64,000 nt of DNA, from NCBI RefSeq assembly GCF_033568475.1, contig NC_133120.1, positions 51,571,499 through 51,635,498 on the forward strand, written 5' to 3'. The translations under genes and the position numbers were made by a program. The stretch is from Henckelia pumila (Eukaryota; Streptophyta; Magnoliopsida; Lamiales; Gesneriaceae). Positions 54,212-64,000 of this stretch are shown one piece after another. The notes below the pieces were generated by a model, which worked only from the letters and a program-made list of their open reading frames with translations, had not been told where the DNA came from and made no database searches. Within the stretch, counting starts at the first letter, position 1. The number at the start of each line of letters is the position of its first letter.

Positions 54212-57200
54212 TGTAGTACCAAAAATCCAATTTACTAATTCGCATATATTAAATTAAATAAATATTATGGTTATTATTTTTAAGTTTAATTGATTTAAAT
54301 TCTTTATTTGAATTATGTGCTAATAAAATATTTTATTATTTATTCAAATAATTTTTATTGTACTAACTATTTAATTATTGTTTTTTTAATTTGTTTAAAT
54401 TTATTTGTCAAAATGATTTTTATTGTGCAATTTAATTGTTTTAAATATTTTAAAAGTTTAAGCTTGCATATTTAAATGATTTTAATTATTTAGTTTATTA
54501 ATTTAAAAGATTTTAACTGTTTAGCTTATTTGTTTAAATATTTTTGAGTGTTCAGCTTATTTATTTTAAATAACCTAAGTTTAGCGGTTAGTTATTTTAA
54601 ATGCCAAGATTATTTATTTAAATGCTTTTTAATTATCCAAATCATTTTAAGGGTTTTTATTTTCGCTCGTGAATTTATTTAAATTTCTTTTAAATGTTTG
54701 TCTAGTTTTTTTAAAATTATTTTAATCGCTCTGCTTGATATTTAAACATTTTACTCATGGCCGTGACATCAGGATATTTAAAGTGTTCAATTCTTGGATT
54801 TTCAAACTTGAGTAATTGCGGGAATTTGGACCTAACATCTTTACTCGCACCATATAAAATACTGCATTTTATATATTTCATACCTATACACTTAAAAATA
54901 TGTGGACCGGCCCAAAAGAAGGGATCTTCCACAGCCCAAGTTCCAGCCCATTTATATTTTCCCCTTCTCCAAGCTTAAGCCGATAGGCCCTTTCATTTTT
55001 TTTCTCTTTTCTCTCCATCTCTCTCTCGCGTTCGGCGTTCTCTGATTTTCCCTTCCATTTCCAGCCTTCGACCTACGCAGCAGCTCCATTTTTCGGCAAG
55101 GCTCTCCTCTAGGCGAGCTGAACGAGCTTCAACTCGCCTTTCCTCAGCTCGATTCCAGTGGCCGAGCTTTTCCCCCCATTTCTGATTTGTTTAGCGTGAG
55201 GCAAGATTCATGGGCTTCTTTGGCCACCAAGTGCATGATATACTGTGTGATTGTATTCCGTTATGCATTTCGATTTTTTTTGTTATTTGAAGCTATGTTG
55301 CTGGTCGACTGATTTTCACATAGGATCGGCGCCCCTGTTTGTTTTGTTTTCCTTCATTTGCTGCTTGTGTCCTCTAAGGGTGCCTGTAGAGATTTATATG
55401 TGTATTCTTGGTTGTATTACAGTGGTCCTGATGATGAATGATGTTATTCATTTTAGTTTCCAAAATTGTTGCATTTTCTCCCTCCCCTGTTTGGATTTCT
55501 TCTGCCAAAATTTGAGTATACGTCGCTTGAGTTATATTGTTGTTTGGATGGTGGTATAGGGTCTACCATGGGTGAGAACGTAGATCACATGGTAGCACCT
55601 ATGTTTTTTATATGGCCATCATAGGTTTGCGGTGAATGGGCGTTTGACTGGGTACTGGATTGTTGATAAGGGTTCGGTCCAGGTCAGGGTCAGCTTCTTG
55701 AGCTGAGAACTTGTTTTTGGACAGGGGCTGAGCTTCAGCTGGGATGTCCTAGTTGTGAGGGAGTTGGTCTTAGAGGTTTAGGCAAAATTAAGGGGTTGTT
55801 TAGGCCTAGAGCATAGGCTATTAATTTGGAGGATCTAGGCGTGCATGTCTTGGAGGGGATGGGTGTTGAATGAAAGAAAAATATATATTGTCAAAGAGTC
55901 GGGGGCTGTCTGGAGGTCGTTGTACAAACAAGTGTTGTGCTCAAATTTTTGGCTAAGTGTTCGAGTCTAGAATTAGCCTAGGAAGCTTAGAAAATGTCGT
56001 TTCAAACGGGTCCTAATCTGACTAAGTATTTGGGATGAATCCTAAGCTATAAATTCTAAGGGAAGGGTTTTAGGAATTAAGTGTGCAACCCGAAAACTCT
56101 ATTACTGGAAATGATTTGGGAGGAATGATACTTGAAGATAATTTCTTTCTAGTTAATTATACAACACATGGGAACCGTGGTTTTCTTTTAGTGTAAGGCA
56201 ATTTGAACAAGGAATGATTATGTTATAAGCCTTTGCGATTGGATTGCTCGGGTTACTTCCTAAGAGCCAAAGAAAAGTAAAGTCTAGATTCTTAGCTATG
56301 GCTTGCCACATAAATCACCATCCTTGTCAACCATCTTTCATCATTTAATTGTGAATCGAGTAATCGAGTAAATATTTTCAAAGAAAGCCATTTCCATAAT
56401 ATGCATGCTAAGTTCTTATATCAAGGCAAGAAAGAATGAAAGAAAGTATTTTTTTTAGAACGATGTGAGATGGTTGTGACTATAGACAAGTATGGGTTTG
56501 GACGAGTTGGGAGAAGTCCTGATTTCCCTTACCAAGTATGGGTTTGGACGAGTTGGGAGAAATCCTGGCTTTCCTTACCAAGTATGGGCAAGACGAGTTG
56601 GGGGTTATCCTGACTTCCTTGCGGCCTAGTGCACTGCAGCCATGATCATGATCGAAAGTACAGAGTCACAATTCAAGTATCTAAGTTCACAGTTACAGTT
56701 CAAAATATATATGACTGTGTTTCAGTACAGTTTATTCAGTTACTTTCATTTTGTTGAACTTAGCAATGCATATGTTATATTTAAGTTCTCCTTTTTGGGA
56801 AGTCTATTTTGTTTAAAGAAAGGGCACAATATTATGCAGTTCAGTTTATTCAGTTCAGTTCAGTTTATCAGTTTCAGTTATGCATGAGGTTCAGATTAAG
56901 TTTAAGAAAGTTCCAAGTTAAAAAGTGTGAGTTATGTGTGAGTTCATTGCATGCAGTAAGTCACATTTTCTTTATCATTCAGCTTGTCTGAGTAAGTTCC
57001 AAAGTATTATAAGTATAGTATTTTAAGTATTAAGCATGTACTTTTAAACCCTCGTTATTGCCCCCATATTCTTGTTGGGCCCCTATGCTCACTACATCTA
57101 CTTGGTGCAGGTATAAGTTATCATTGAGATCGAGGGGAAAGACTATCGAGTGGAATGCGATGTGGGCACGGCACATCCCTCCGACCTATGCTAGTCTTCC

Positions 57201-57524
57201 GCGGAATTTTATTTTAACCACTTTATAGCTATTTATTTTGTTGTTTGGACAAATGTAAATGCAATGACTTATTGACCGTCTTTGGGCATGTAAATATCAA
57301 AGTGTTAATTATTGTGATGGTTGGATTGTCAGATCATTATCTCTGGTTCTTGTTCCTTTTCTCGGTCTAGTCTTTTCCTTTTGGTATTGTTGGTCGTATT
57401 TTTTTTAGTTGCTGGCTGTTACAGGCGGGTTTGAATATTTATAGAGAGGTCATGCCAAATTTGTTTTAAAAAAAACCGCATTTTCTTTATTAATTAATTT
57501 AAAATAGAAGTCAGGGTCGTTTCA
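54212..57524 (+). repeat. Large gypsy 5' LTR, 3.3 kb
   Basis: Begins TGTAGTACCAAAAATCC within the pol fragment and ends GTCAGGGTCGTTTCA. A tRNA-Met primer site follows two bases later. A TATA-like CATATAAAATAC is near 54850, with a CT-rich stretch after it (54990-55060). No second LTR lies in the window. Long LTRs of this kind are known in plant Tekay/Del elements. Confidence 0.75.
56487..56624 (+). repeat. 46-bp tandem repeat, three copies
   Basis: AAGTATGGGTTTGGACGAGT and following bases repeat at 56487, 56533 and 56579; the third copy is diverged. It lies within the 3.3-kb LTR. Confidence 0.85.
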
Positions 57525-57526
57525 GT

Positions 57527-57538
57527 TGGTATCAGAGC
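57527..57538 (+). other. Primer binding site (tRNA-iMet type)
   Basis: TGGTATCAGAGC, after which about 280 bp of leader run to 57817, where the copia element interrupts. Confidence 0.9.
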
Positions 57539-57817
57539 ATGGTTCTGGTTTGGGTTGTGCCTACTGCCGGTTGCAAGAAACTCGAGAAGTCTCGCCTCAA
57601 AGTTAGTAAGTTTTAATGAATTTTATATGGTAGTCGTAATTGATTTATTACTTTAAGTGTTTTGATGTCACCTTCTTTTTAAAATATTTTCAAAACTAGA
57701 TTCTTAATTTAATTAAGTGTGCAGTTTAGTGTTTATTTTTGTTTAAAACTTCTTTTATAATTTAGAGTGTATTATTTGACTGTTTATTTTTTGTGGCATG
57801 CGGTCCCATGTTAAACG

Positions 57818-59653
57818 TGTTGGAGAACGGTGATCAGATCAATCAGAATTTTTACCCGGTGCAGCGGAAGTTTAAAAATTTTATATGGAACGATTCCATA
57901 ATGGGTATCAAAACTTTACGATTAAATTGTGTGTGTAAAAATTAAATAACAATTATAAATTTTTACCTCCAATCTCGAATCGAGATTATGGACACAAACA
58001 GATTACTCTGCTCTTGTTGTATATCCCTGGAACTGATGGACGAACTGTTCTTCAATCAGGTCCACGAACAGAGATTTAATCCCTCTGATAGATTGCACTA
58101 GAAAATCTATCAGAAGTTTCTACGAAGAGAATTAACGAATTTGATCCGTTAAACCAGACTGCAAATTCAAAATTCACAGGCTGGATTTTCCCGACAGAGA
58201 GGAAAGGGGGGCGGCCACTTTTAATAAAAACAACTAGGGTTTTCGAAAATTGTGAGCCTCTGTTGTGTAATTTCTGTACTGCAATAACTTATTTATAATG
58301 TGGGCTGCTAACAGCTTAGGGCCCATTAGTCATAAGTTCAAGCCTGACAAGCAAAGCCCGCATGTTCAGAAATTAATATAAAATTCATCGTGACTCAGAT
58401 TGATAAACCAATTTCACCAATGTTCACAGAAATCATTTCTGCATCTTTTAGAGTCAAGATAAATTTTCTGAATCCGAATTCAGTGATTTCCAAAAATGCC
58501 CATCCCTATGTCATTTTAGGAAATCTTACTCCTTTACTCTTAAATAAGAAGTCCAACTTCTTTGTTCATTAAATTTAACTCTTTAAATTTAACTATCTTA
58601 ACGGGGATTAAAAATCCATTACTCTGTGTGACCCTCAATGGTTCAGGGATACAGCTAGCCGTGAGCTCATAACTCCTTGTGACTCGGAACAACAATTTCC
58701 GACTTGCCCATCGAATCATGGTAAGAGCGCCTAGCAACATCGCCCCATGATTCCCTAGGTATCACTGATAGTGCCTGCAAGAACCAATAGATTTTGGTTA
58801 GCGTACAGTACGGTCCCTTCATCCATATATCCCGATCGAATCAACAACCATTGGTAAATCGAGAGTCGTTCGAGATTCGATAACTATGCAATGCATCTTG
58901 AAGATCAAATAGTGATGTGCTACTAAGAAACCATTTCTTAAAACACATCATGTACTCTGGCCAGAGATTCGTCACACTAATATCTCCTCAGATTGCATAG
59001 GATATCCACACTCGCAAGTATGTGGTGAATCCTTGACAACAAAGCATCGACTCCTATATGTGTTGTAACTGTACCCAATCCCGACACCTGATGACCCCAA
59101 TAGAGTCGGTAAACGAGTCAAAGCACAGTACTAGCATATAGAGTCTCAATGATGTTTCAAGTAGTAAGGACTAATGGTGTACAACCAAAACCGCGGACTT
59201 TATCCACTCGATAAGTGATAACCACTTGGAAAGTCCGGATAGGGTAGTTCGATCATTCATCGTATGAATATCCATTTGCATGCTTTGAATATCTCTATGT
59301 TCCATACCAATGAAACGTGGTACTCGGCATCGCAAATGCTAGTCTCAATCTCGAGCGATCCTTATCCTTATTAACGGACGGCTCAATCGACTAGGAACCA
59401 TTTAGAATATACAGTGACTATAAGATGTGTTTCATGATAGACATCCCCATGTACTACCACATCTTACATACACTATAGTATATTCAAGGTCTTTATCAAA
59501 ACAACAATAGTATATCACAATATAACAATATGAAGAAAGATAAAGTCATTGCCATTAATAAAAGTGTAAATTATATTAAACAAAAGATTGTTTATACAAA
59601 GAGTCATCAAAGCCCTTAGCCATAAGTTGGCTCACCGGGCACCCACTCTTTCA
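57818..59653 (-). repeat. 3' LTR of the copia element
   Basis: 1836 bp, in minus sense from TGAAAGAGTGGGTGCCCGG to CCGTTCTCCAACA. It is related to the split LTR at 1917-17050. Confidence 0.9.
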
Positions 59654-59668
59654 ATCTCCCACTTGCCC
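59654..59668 (-). other. Polypurine tract of the copia element
   Basis: The minus strand reads GGGCAAGTGGGAGAT directly before the LTR. Confidence 0.85.
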
Positions 59669-62600
59669 TAAAGCCAACTAGTCATACTACGTAGACCCAT
59701 TGCTTCGCGATGTTTGTCAAATAATGGTCCTGGCAAGGGCTTAGTAAGTGGATCAGCGATATTGTCTGCAGAGGCCACTCTTTCGACAGTGATGTCTCCT
59801 CTTTCCACGATCTCCCGGATGATGTGGTATTTCCTCAGTACGTGTTTGGATCTTTGATGAGACCTTGGTTCCTTTGCCTGAGCAACGGCACCCGTGTTGT
59901 CACAGTACACCGGGACTGGACCAATAACTTCAAGAATAACGCCCAACTCTTGGACGAAATTCCTCATCCAAACGGCCTCTTTAGCAGCAGCTGATGCCGC
60001 AATGTATTCTGCCTCAGTGGTGGAATCCGCTGTGGTGTCCTGCTTGGAACTCTTCCAAGAGACAGCACCGCCATTGAGCATGAACACAAATCCAGAGGTT
60101 GACTTCGAGTCATCCACGTCACTTTGGAAGCTAGAGTCGATATAGCCTTTCAATTTTAGTTCTCTTCTTCCATATACCATGAACATATTCTTAGTCCTTC
60201 GTAAGTACTTAAGAATGTCCTTCACGGCTTTCCAATGCATTTGACCGGGATTAGCTTGATATCTGCTCGTGACACTCAGAGCAAATGCTACATCCGGTCT
60301 GATAGATATTATCCCATACATGATACTATTTATGGCTGACGCATATGGTACATGTGTCATTTTCTCTATATCTTCATCAGTCTTGGGAAACATAGACCTG
60401 GATAGAGAAACTCCATGACACATAGGTAGATGTCCTCTCTTGGACCCATCCATTGAAAACCGTTTCAATATGGTGTCGATGTAGGTTGCTTGAGTGAGTC
60501 CTATCATTCTCTTAGATCTATCTCTATAGATCTGTATCCCTAGAATATAGGATGCCTCACCCAAATTCTTCATCGAGAATCTACCTGATAACCATATCTT
60601 TGTTGACTGCAACATCCCTACGTCATTCCCAATGAATAGGATGTCATCAACATAAAGTACTAAGAATGTCACAGCATCCTTAACTACTTTCTTGTACACG
60701 CATGGTTCCTTCGGGTTCTTGATGAAACCAAAATCCTTTATTGTTTCATCAAATTTCTGGTTCCAACTTCTTGATGCTTGTTTTAGACCATAGATTGATC
60801 TCTGAAGCTTGCATACCTTATGCTCGCTTTCCATGGATGTGTATCCCTTAGGCTGCGTCATATAGATCTCTTCCTTAATGTTTCCATTAAGAAATGCAGT
60901 CTTCACATCTATTTGACATATCTCATAGTCATACCAAGCAGCTATAGCAATAAGGATTCTTATGGACTTGAACATTGCAACTGGTGAAAAGGTTTCATCA
61001 TAGTCAACTCCTTGTCTTTGAGTATAACCTTTCGCCACCAATCGTGCCTTGTAGGTCAATACCTTACCTTAAGGCCCAAGCTTTCTCTTGTAGATCCATT
61101 TACACCCTATTGGAACAATTCCATCGGGAGGATCTACTAAAGACCAAACTTGGTTTGTATGCATCGAATCTATTTCCGACTGCATAGCTTCAAGCCATAA
61201 ATTTGAATCCGCATCGGAAATTGCTTCTTTGAAGTTTCTTGGATCACATCCAACATCGGGTTCATCTTGATCCCCTTAAAGAAGAAGACCATATCGAATA
61301 GGAGGTCTAGAAGTCCTCTCGGATCTTCTAGGTATAGGCGTGTCTATCAATGGTTCCTGAGGTGTAGGATCATTATTTTGTATTTTGGGTTCTTCTCGAA
61401 TTTCTTCGAGTTCCATCATCTCGCCTTTCTTATCCAATAAGAACTCCTTCTCCAAGAAGGTGGCATTCCTTGAAACAAACACCTTTGTTTCAGCAGGATG
61501 ATAGAAATAATATCCGATTGAATTCTTCGGATACCCTACAAAATAACATAAGGTGGATCGACTATCCAACTTATCTCCCACTGTCTGCTTCACGTAAGCA
61601 GGACATCCCCAAATCCTCAAGTACGAATACTTAGGAGCTTTGCCATTCCCTAACTCGTATGGTGTTTTATCCACTGCTTTGGTGTGGACGTTGTTCAACA
61701 ACAATACCGCCGTTTCAAGCGCGTAGCCCCAAAACGAAGGTGGAAGCTCAGTGAAGCTCATCATGGATCGAACCATGTCCAACAAAGTTCGATTACGACG
61801 CTCCGATACACCATTTAGCTGAGGTGTCATAGGAGGAGTCCACTGAGAGAGAATCCCATTCTCTTTCAGATAGTCCAAAAACTCGGTACTTAAGTATTCT
61901 CCACCTCGATCCGATCGAAGTGCTTTAATACTTTTACCTAGCTTGTTTTCTACTTCAGCCTTGAATTCTTTGAACTTTTCAAATGCTTCAGACTTATATT
62001 TCATTGAATATAAATACCCATACCTAGAATAATCATCAGTAAAGGTAATGAAGTAGGTGTGGCCATATTGAGTACCAATTCTAAATGGACCACAAACATC
62101 TGTATGGATCAAATCCAACAGATTTTGACTACGCTCAGGTTTCCCCTTAAAAGGAGATTTAGTCATTTTTCCTTTCAGGCAGGACTCACAAGTAGGTAGA
62201 GAGTTAATATCAGACATATCAAACATGCCCTCTCCCACTAGCTTGTTCATCCTCCTTGAGGAAATATGACCTAGCCTAGCATGCCAAAGGTTTGCCGGGT
62301 TTTGACTATCGATTTTCCTTTTGTTCGTTGTTACCGGTTTATCAACATAATTTATTGGAACGTCTTTTAATTTTAAGTTATATAGATTGTTTTCAAGTTG
62401 TTCATTTCCAATCAAACATTCATTCTTGTAAATATTGCAAATCCCATTCACAAAATTGCAAGAAAAACCATCTCTATCAAGCATAGAAACAGAAATAATG
62501 TTTTTAATCAAGTCTGGAACAAATAAAACATCTCTCAAAAGTAACTTAAAATCGTTCTGCAAAATTAAACAAATATTTCCCATAGCTATGGATTTAACTC

Positions 62601-62868
62601 TGGAACCATTCCCGAGCCTTGACTGGGTCTCACCCATCTTTAGCCTATTACTTCTTGTCATCATTTGCAACTCATTGCAAATATGAGATCTACATCTGGT
62701 ATCCAATACCCAAGAAGTAGTATTAAGAAAAACATTTATTTCAATGTAAAACATACCCTTTGCAGTTCGCAACTGCTCGAGGTATTCCTTGCAGTTACGT
62801 TTCCAATGACCGGGTTTCTTGCAGTGATGGCAAACTTGTTTAGACTTGTCAAATTTTGCATGTAACAT
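59668..62868 (-). pseudogene. Copia Gag end-protease-integrase-RT-RNase H with two stops
   Basis: One frame, with stops at 61276-61278 and 61069-61071. Order: zinc knuckle CHHCKKPGHWKRNC, protease site DTRCRSHIC (the family motif is DTGCGSHIC, so the catalytic loop is altered), and GAG-pre-integrase (LWHARLGHISSRRMNKL, CESCLKGK). Then integrase (HTDVCGPF, ALRSDRGGEYLS), RT (QIDVKTAFLNGNIKEEIYM, YVDDILFIGND) and RNase H (STTEAEYIAASAAAKEAVWM) near the end. Frame continuity across both stops (SRPPIRYGLLL-stop-GDQDEPDV; KLGP-stop-GKVL) shows simple point damage. It is probably Tork-like, from memory of related sequences. Confidence 0.92.
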
Positions 62869-62966
62869 TTGGCCTTGAGATCATGGTCCAACCATTTCTC
62901 TAGTTCGGCCAACCTTTCGGCAGTTACATCAGCCGGGGCTGTTTTCGGAGAAGCCTTTTCTAACAC
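62736..62966 (-). pseudogene. Copia Gag C-terminal remnant, frameshifted
   Basis: The minus strand reads RLAELEKWLDHDLKAKCYM, the usual end of copia Gag before the zinc knuckle. It is in a different frame from 62868, so a frameshift near 62870 separates them. An in-frame TAG at 62967 cuts it upstream, and the main Gag domain is not recognisable further up. Confidence 0.7.
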
Positions 62967-62969
62967 TTA

Positions 62970-64000
62970 GAAAATCTTTTCCGAACTTAGGACAATCTTA
63001 ACTTATGGAATCATTCTGTATTGTTTGCGCCAGTAAGTTTGTTTTGTTCGAGAATTGAAACATGTGGATTATGAAGATTCATCATAATGATATACTGAGA
63101 TGAAACAGACAATTATCGATGATTGTTTAATTAATTTACTAAGACATAAAATAGGCGAAATTTATTTTATGAATCTCACTCCCACTATTTTAACGATTTC
63201 ACTATCCTCTAGTGAAAACGGGAAACTATTTTTCTTAGTGGGAACATGGAGTCCAATTGACAAACTATGGTCCCGAATAATATCAGCCAACCATAATTTT
63301 CAAAAGGTAGAGCCCAATTGCTTCCAAATCAACCTCCACGTTTTTACCTCATGTCCAATAAGGGCCCAATAATATGACGCCGTTTATTGTGACATGTCAA
63401 GATGACCCATCAATATTAAGTTGTGATGGACGGTCGCCATGTGGATTCCCCAATAATATGAGCCGATCCCATGGGAGTTCCACCCAACTTACAACATGTG
63501 TCGATCCAATGTACAGCTTTCCGACGAACGGGCCCCCCAATAATATGAGCCGGACCGTATCCGCGGGTAGCATCTCATACATTGATCGTTGATGGAAGGT
63601 AGGAACATTTAAACAATATTTAAATTTTCTTTATTTATCTTGATATCAATTTTAAATCATATTTAAAATGAGGGATTTTAATTTTGAAAATTTGTCTCAT
63701 CATTTTAAAAATTTGTATGCTTGCGGGATTCATACAATTTTGTCTAAAACATGCATACAACTATAATATCATATATTATATAGGATGATCGATTCCATTT
63801 CTAATCGACCCGTGGTTGCCAATCACGAGTCTAAGTCCAATCCTAGGTAATATGCAGGTATGCAATGCAATCCTATTACATTGAGCTTCCAATTTACATT
63901 TCTTCAGTCTTTATTGTCTGCTGGGCCCACCTCCGTCTTCAAATCTTCATCTCCCAGTAAGTCTAATGTATTTACAATAAATAACCATGACAAGTAGGGG
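62970..64000 (-). other. Copia-internal or leader sequence, not resolved
   Basis: No Gag reading frame recognised. A short direct repeat occurs three times (CCCAATAATATGA at 63365, 63449 and 63536) in a GC-richer 230-bp block. It may be 5' leader or sequence that replaced gag. Confidence 0.45.

Larger units (their letters stand above)
57818..64000 (-). mobile_element. Copia element, truncated by the window end
   Basis: Minus orientation: 3' LTR (57818-59653), PPT, pol and gag remnant. About 1 kb of further internal or leader sequence reaches the window end; the 5' LTR is outside. It is inserted in the leader of the gypsy element whose LTR is 54212-57524. The domain order protease-integrase-RT-RNase H defines copia. 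Confidence 0.92.

Noticed and set aside
55251-55559. 102-aa Cys/Phe-rich plus-strand frame
   Set aside because: Within an LTR, low-complexity composition, no start context or family resemblance.
63374-63592. 72-aa plus-strand frame with PNNMSRS repeats
   Set aside because: Reflects the short CCCAATAATATGA direct repeat in copia-internal DNA; opposite to the element's coding strand.

Overview
This window looks like a retrotransposon-dominated stretch of a dicot-type plant nuclear genome. The evidence is LTR retrotransposons primed from initiator tRNA-Met (TGGTATCAGAGC), plant chromovirus-, Tat- and copia-type polyproteins, a CACTA transposon, hAT- and Mutator-like MITEs, and one intron-bearing gene for a plastid-type membrane protein. 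I cannot name the species. By my reading only one cellular gene is plausibly intact: a five-exon gene on the minus strand (48879 to 43168). Nearly everything else is mobile DNA, much of it nested.

Layout. 1-1916 is the left remnant of a Tekay-like gypsy element (LTR end, PBS, broken gag). It is cut at 1917 by a copia-type LTR, whose pieces reappear at 3251-3364, 10983-11557 and 16883-about 17050. Three later insertions split that LTR: a solo LTR (2111-3250, TSD TGATG), a nearly complete gypsy element (3365-10982) and a CACTA transposon (11558-16882, TSD CTA). The CACTA element carries fragments of at least two host genes with splice sites still visible. From 17050 to 20002 come a reversed gypsy LTR fragment, a small MITE, a TRIM-like element, an interleaved inverted-repeat block, a 734-bp Mutator-like MITE with a 9-bp TSD, and a possible remnant of a host leader.

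20003-41540 is a Tat-lineage gypsy element on the minus strand with TSD GTGAT. Its LTRs are internally duplicated and carry 57-bp GAGCT-rich tandem repeats. Between pol and its 3' LTR lies an oppositely oriented three-exon gene with its own TATA box and Transposase_28-like protein features. An 8.8-kb Tekay-like element (32171-40968, TSD AAGGT) is nested in its 5' LTR.

41541-49218 holds a hAT-like MITE (8-bp TSD) and the host gene, whose 3.7-kb third intron contains a deleted copia element (TSD ATCTG). 49219-57817 is a graveyard of gypsy LTRs and fragments, including a 3.3-kb LTR. 57818-64000 is a copia element on the minus strand (3' LTR, PPT, pol with two stops, gag remnant) running off the window.

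How it works together: each autonomous element once encoded Gag, protease, RT-RNase H and integrase for its own copying. All show inactivating changes here, many of them C-to-T or G-to-A. The host gene is probably still spliced around its intronic element. I found no rRNA, tRNA gene, CRISPR or bacterial-type operon.
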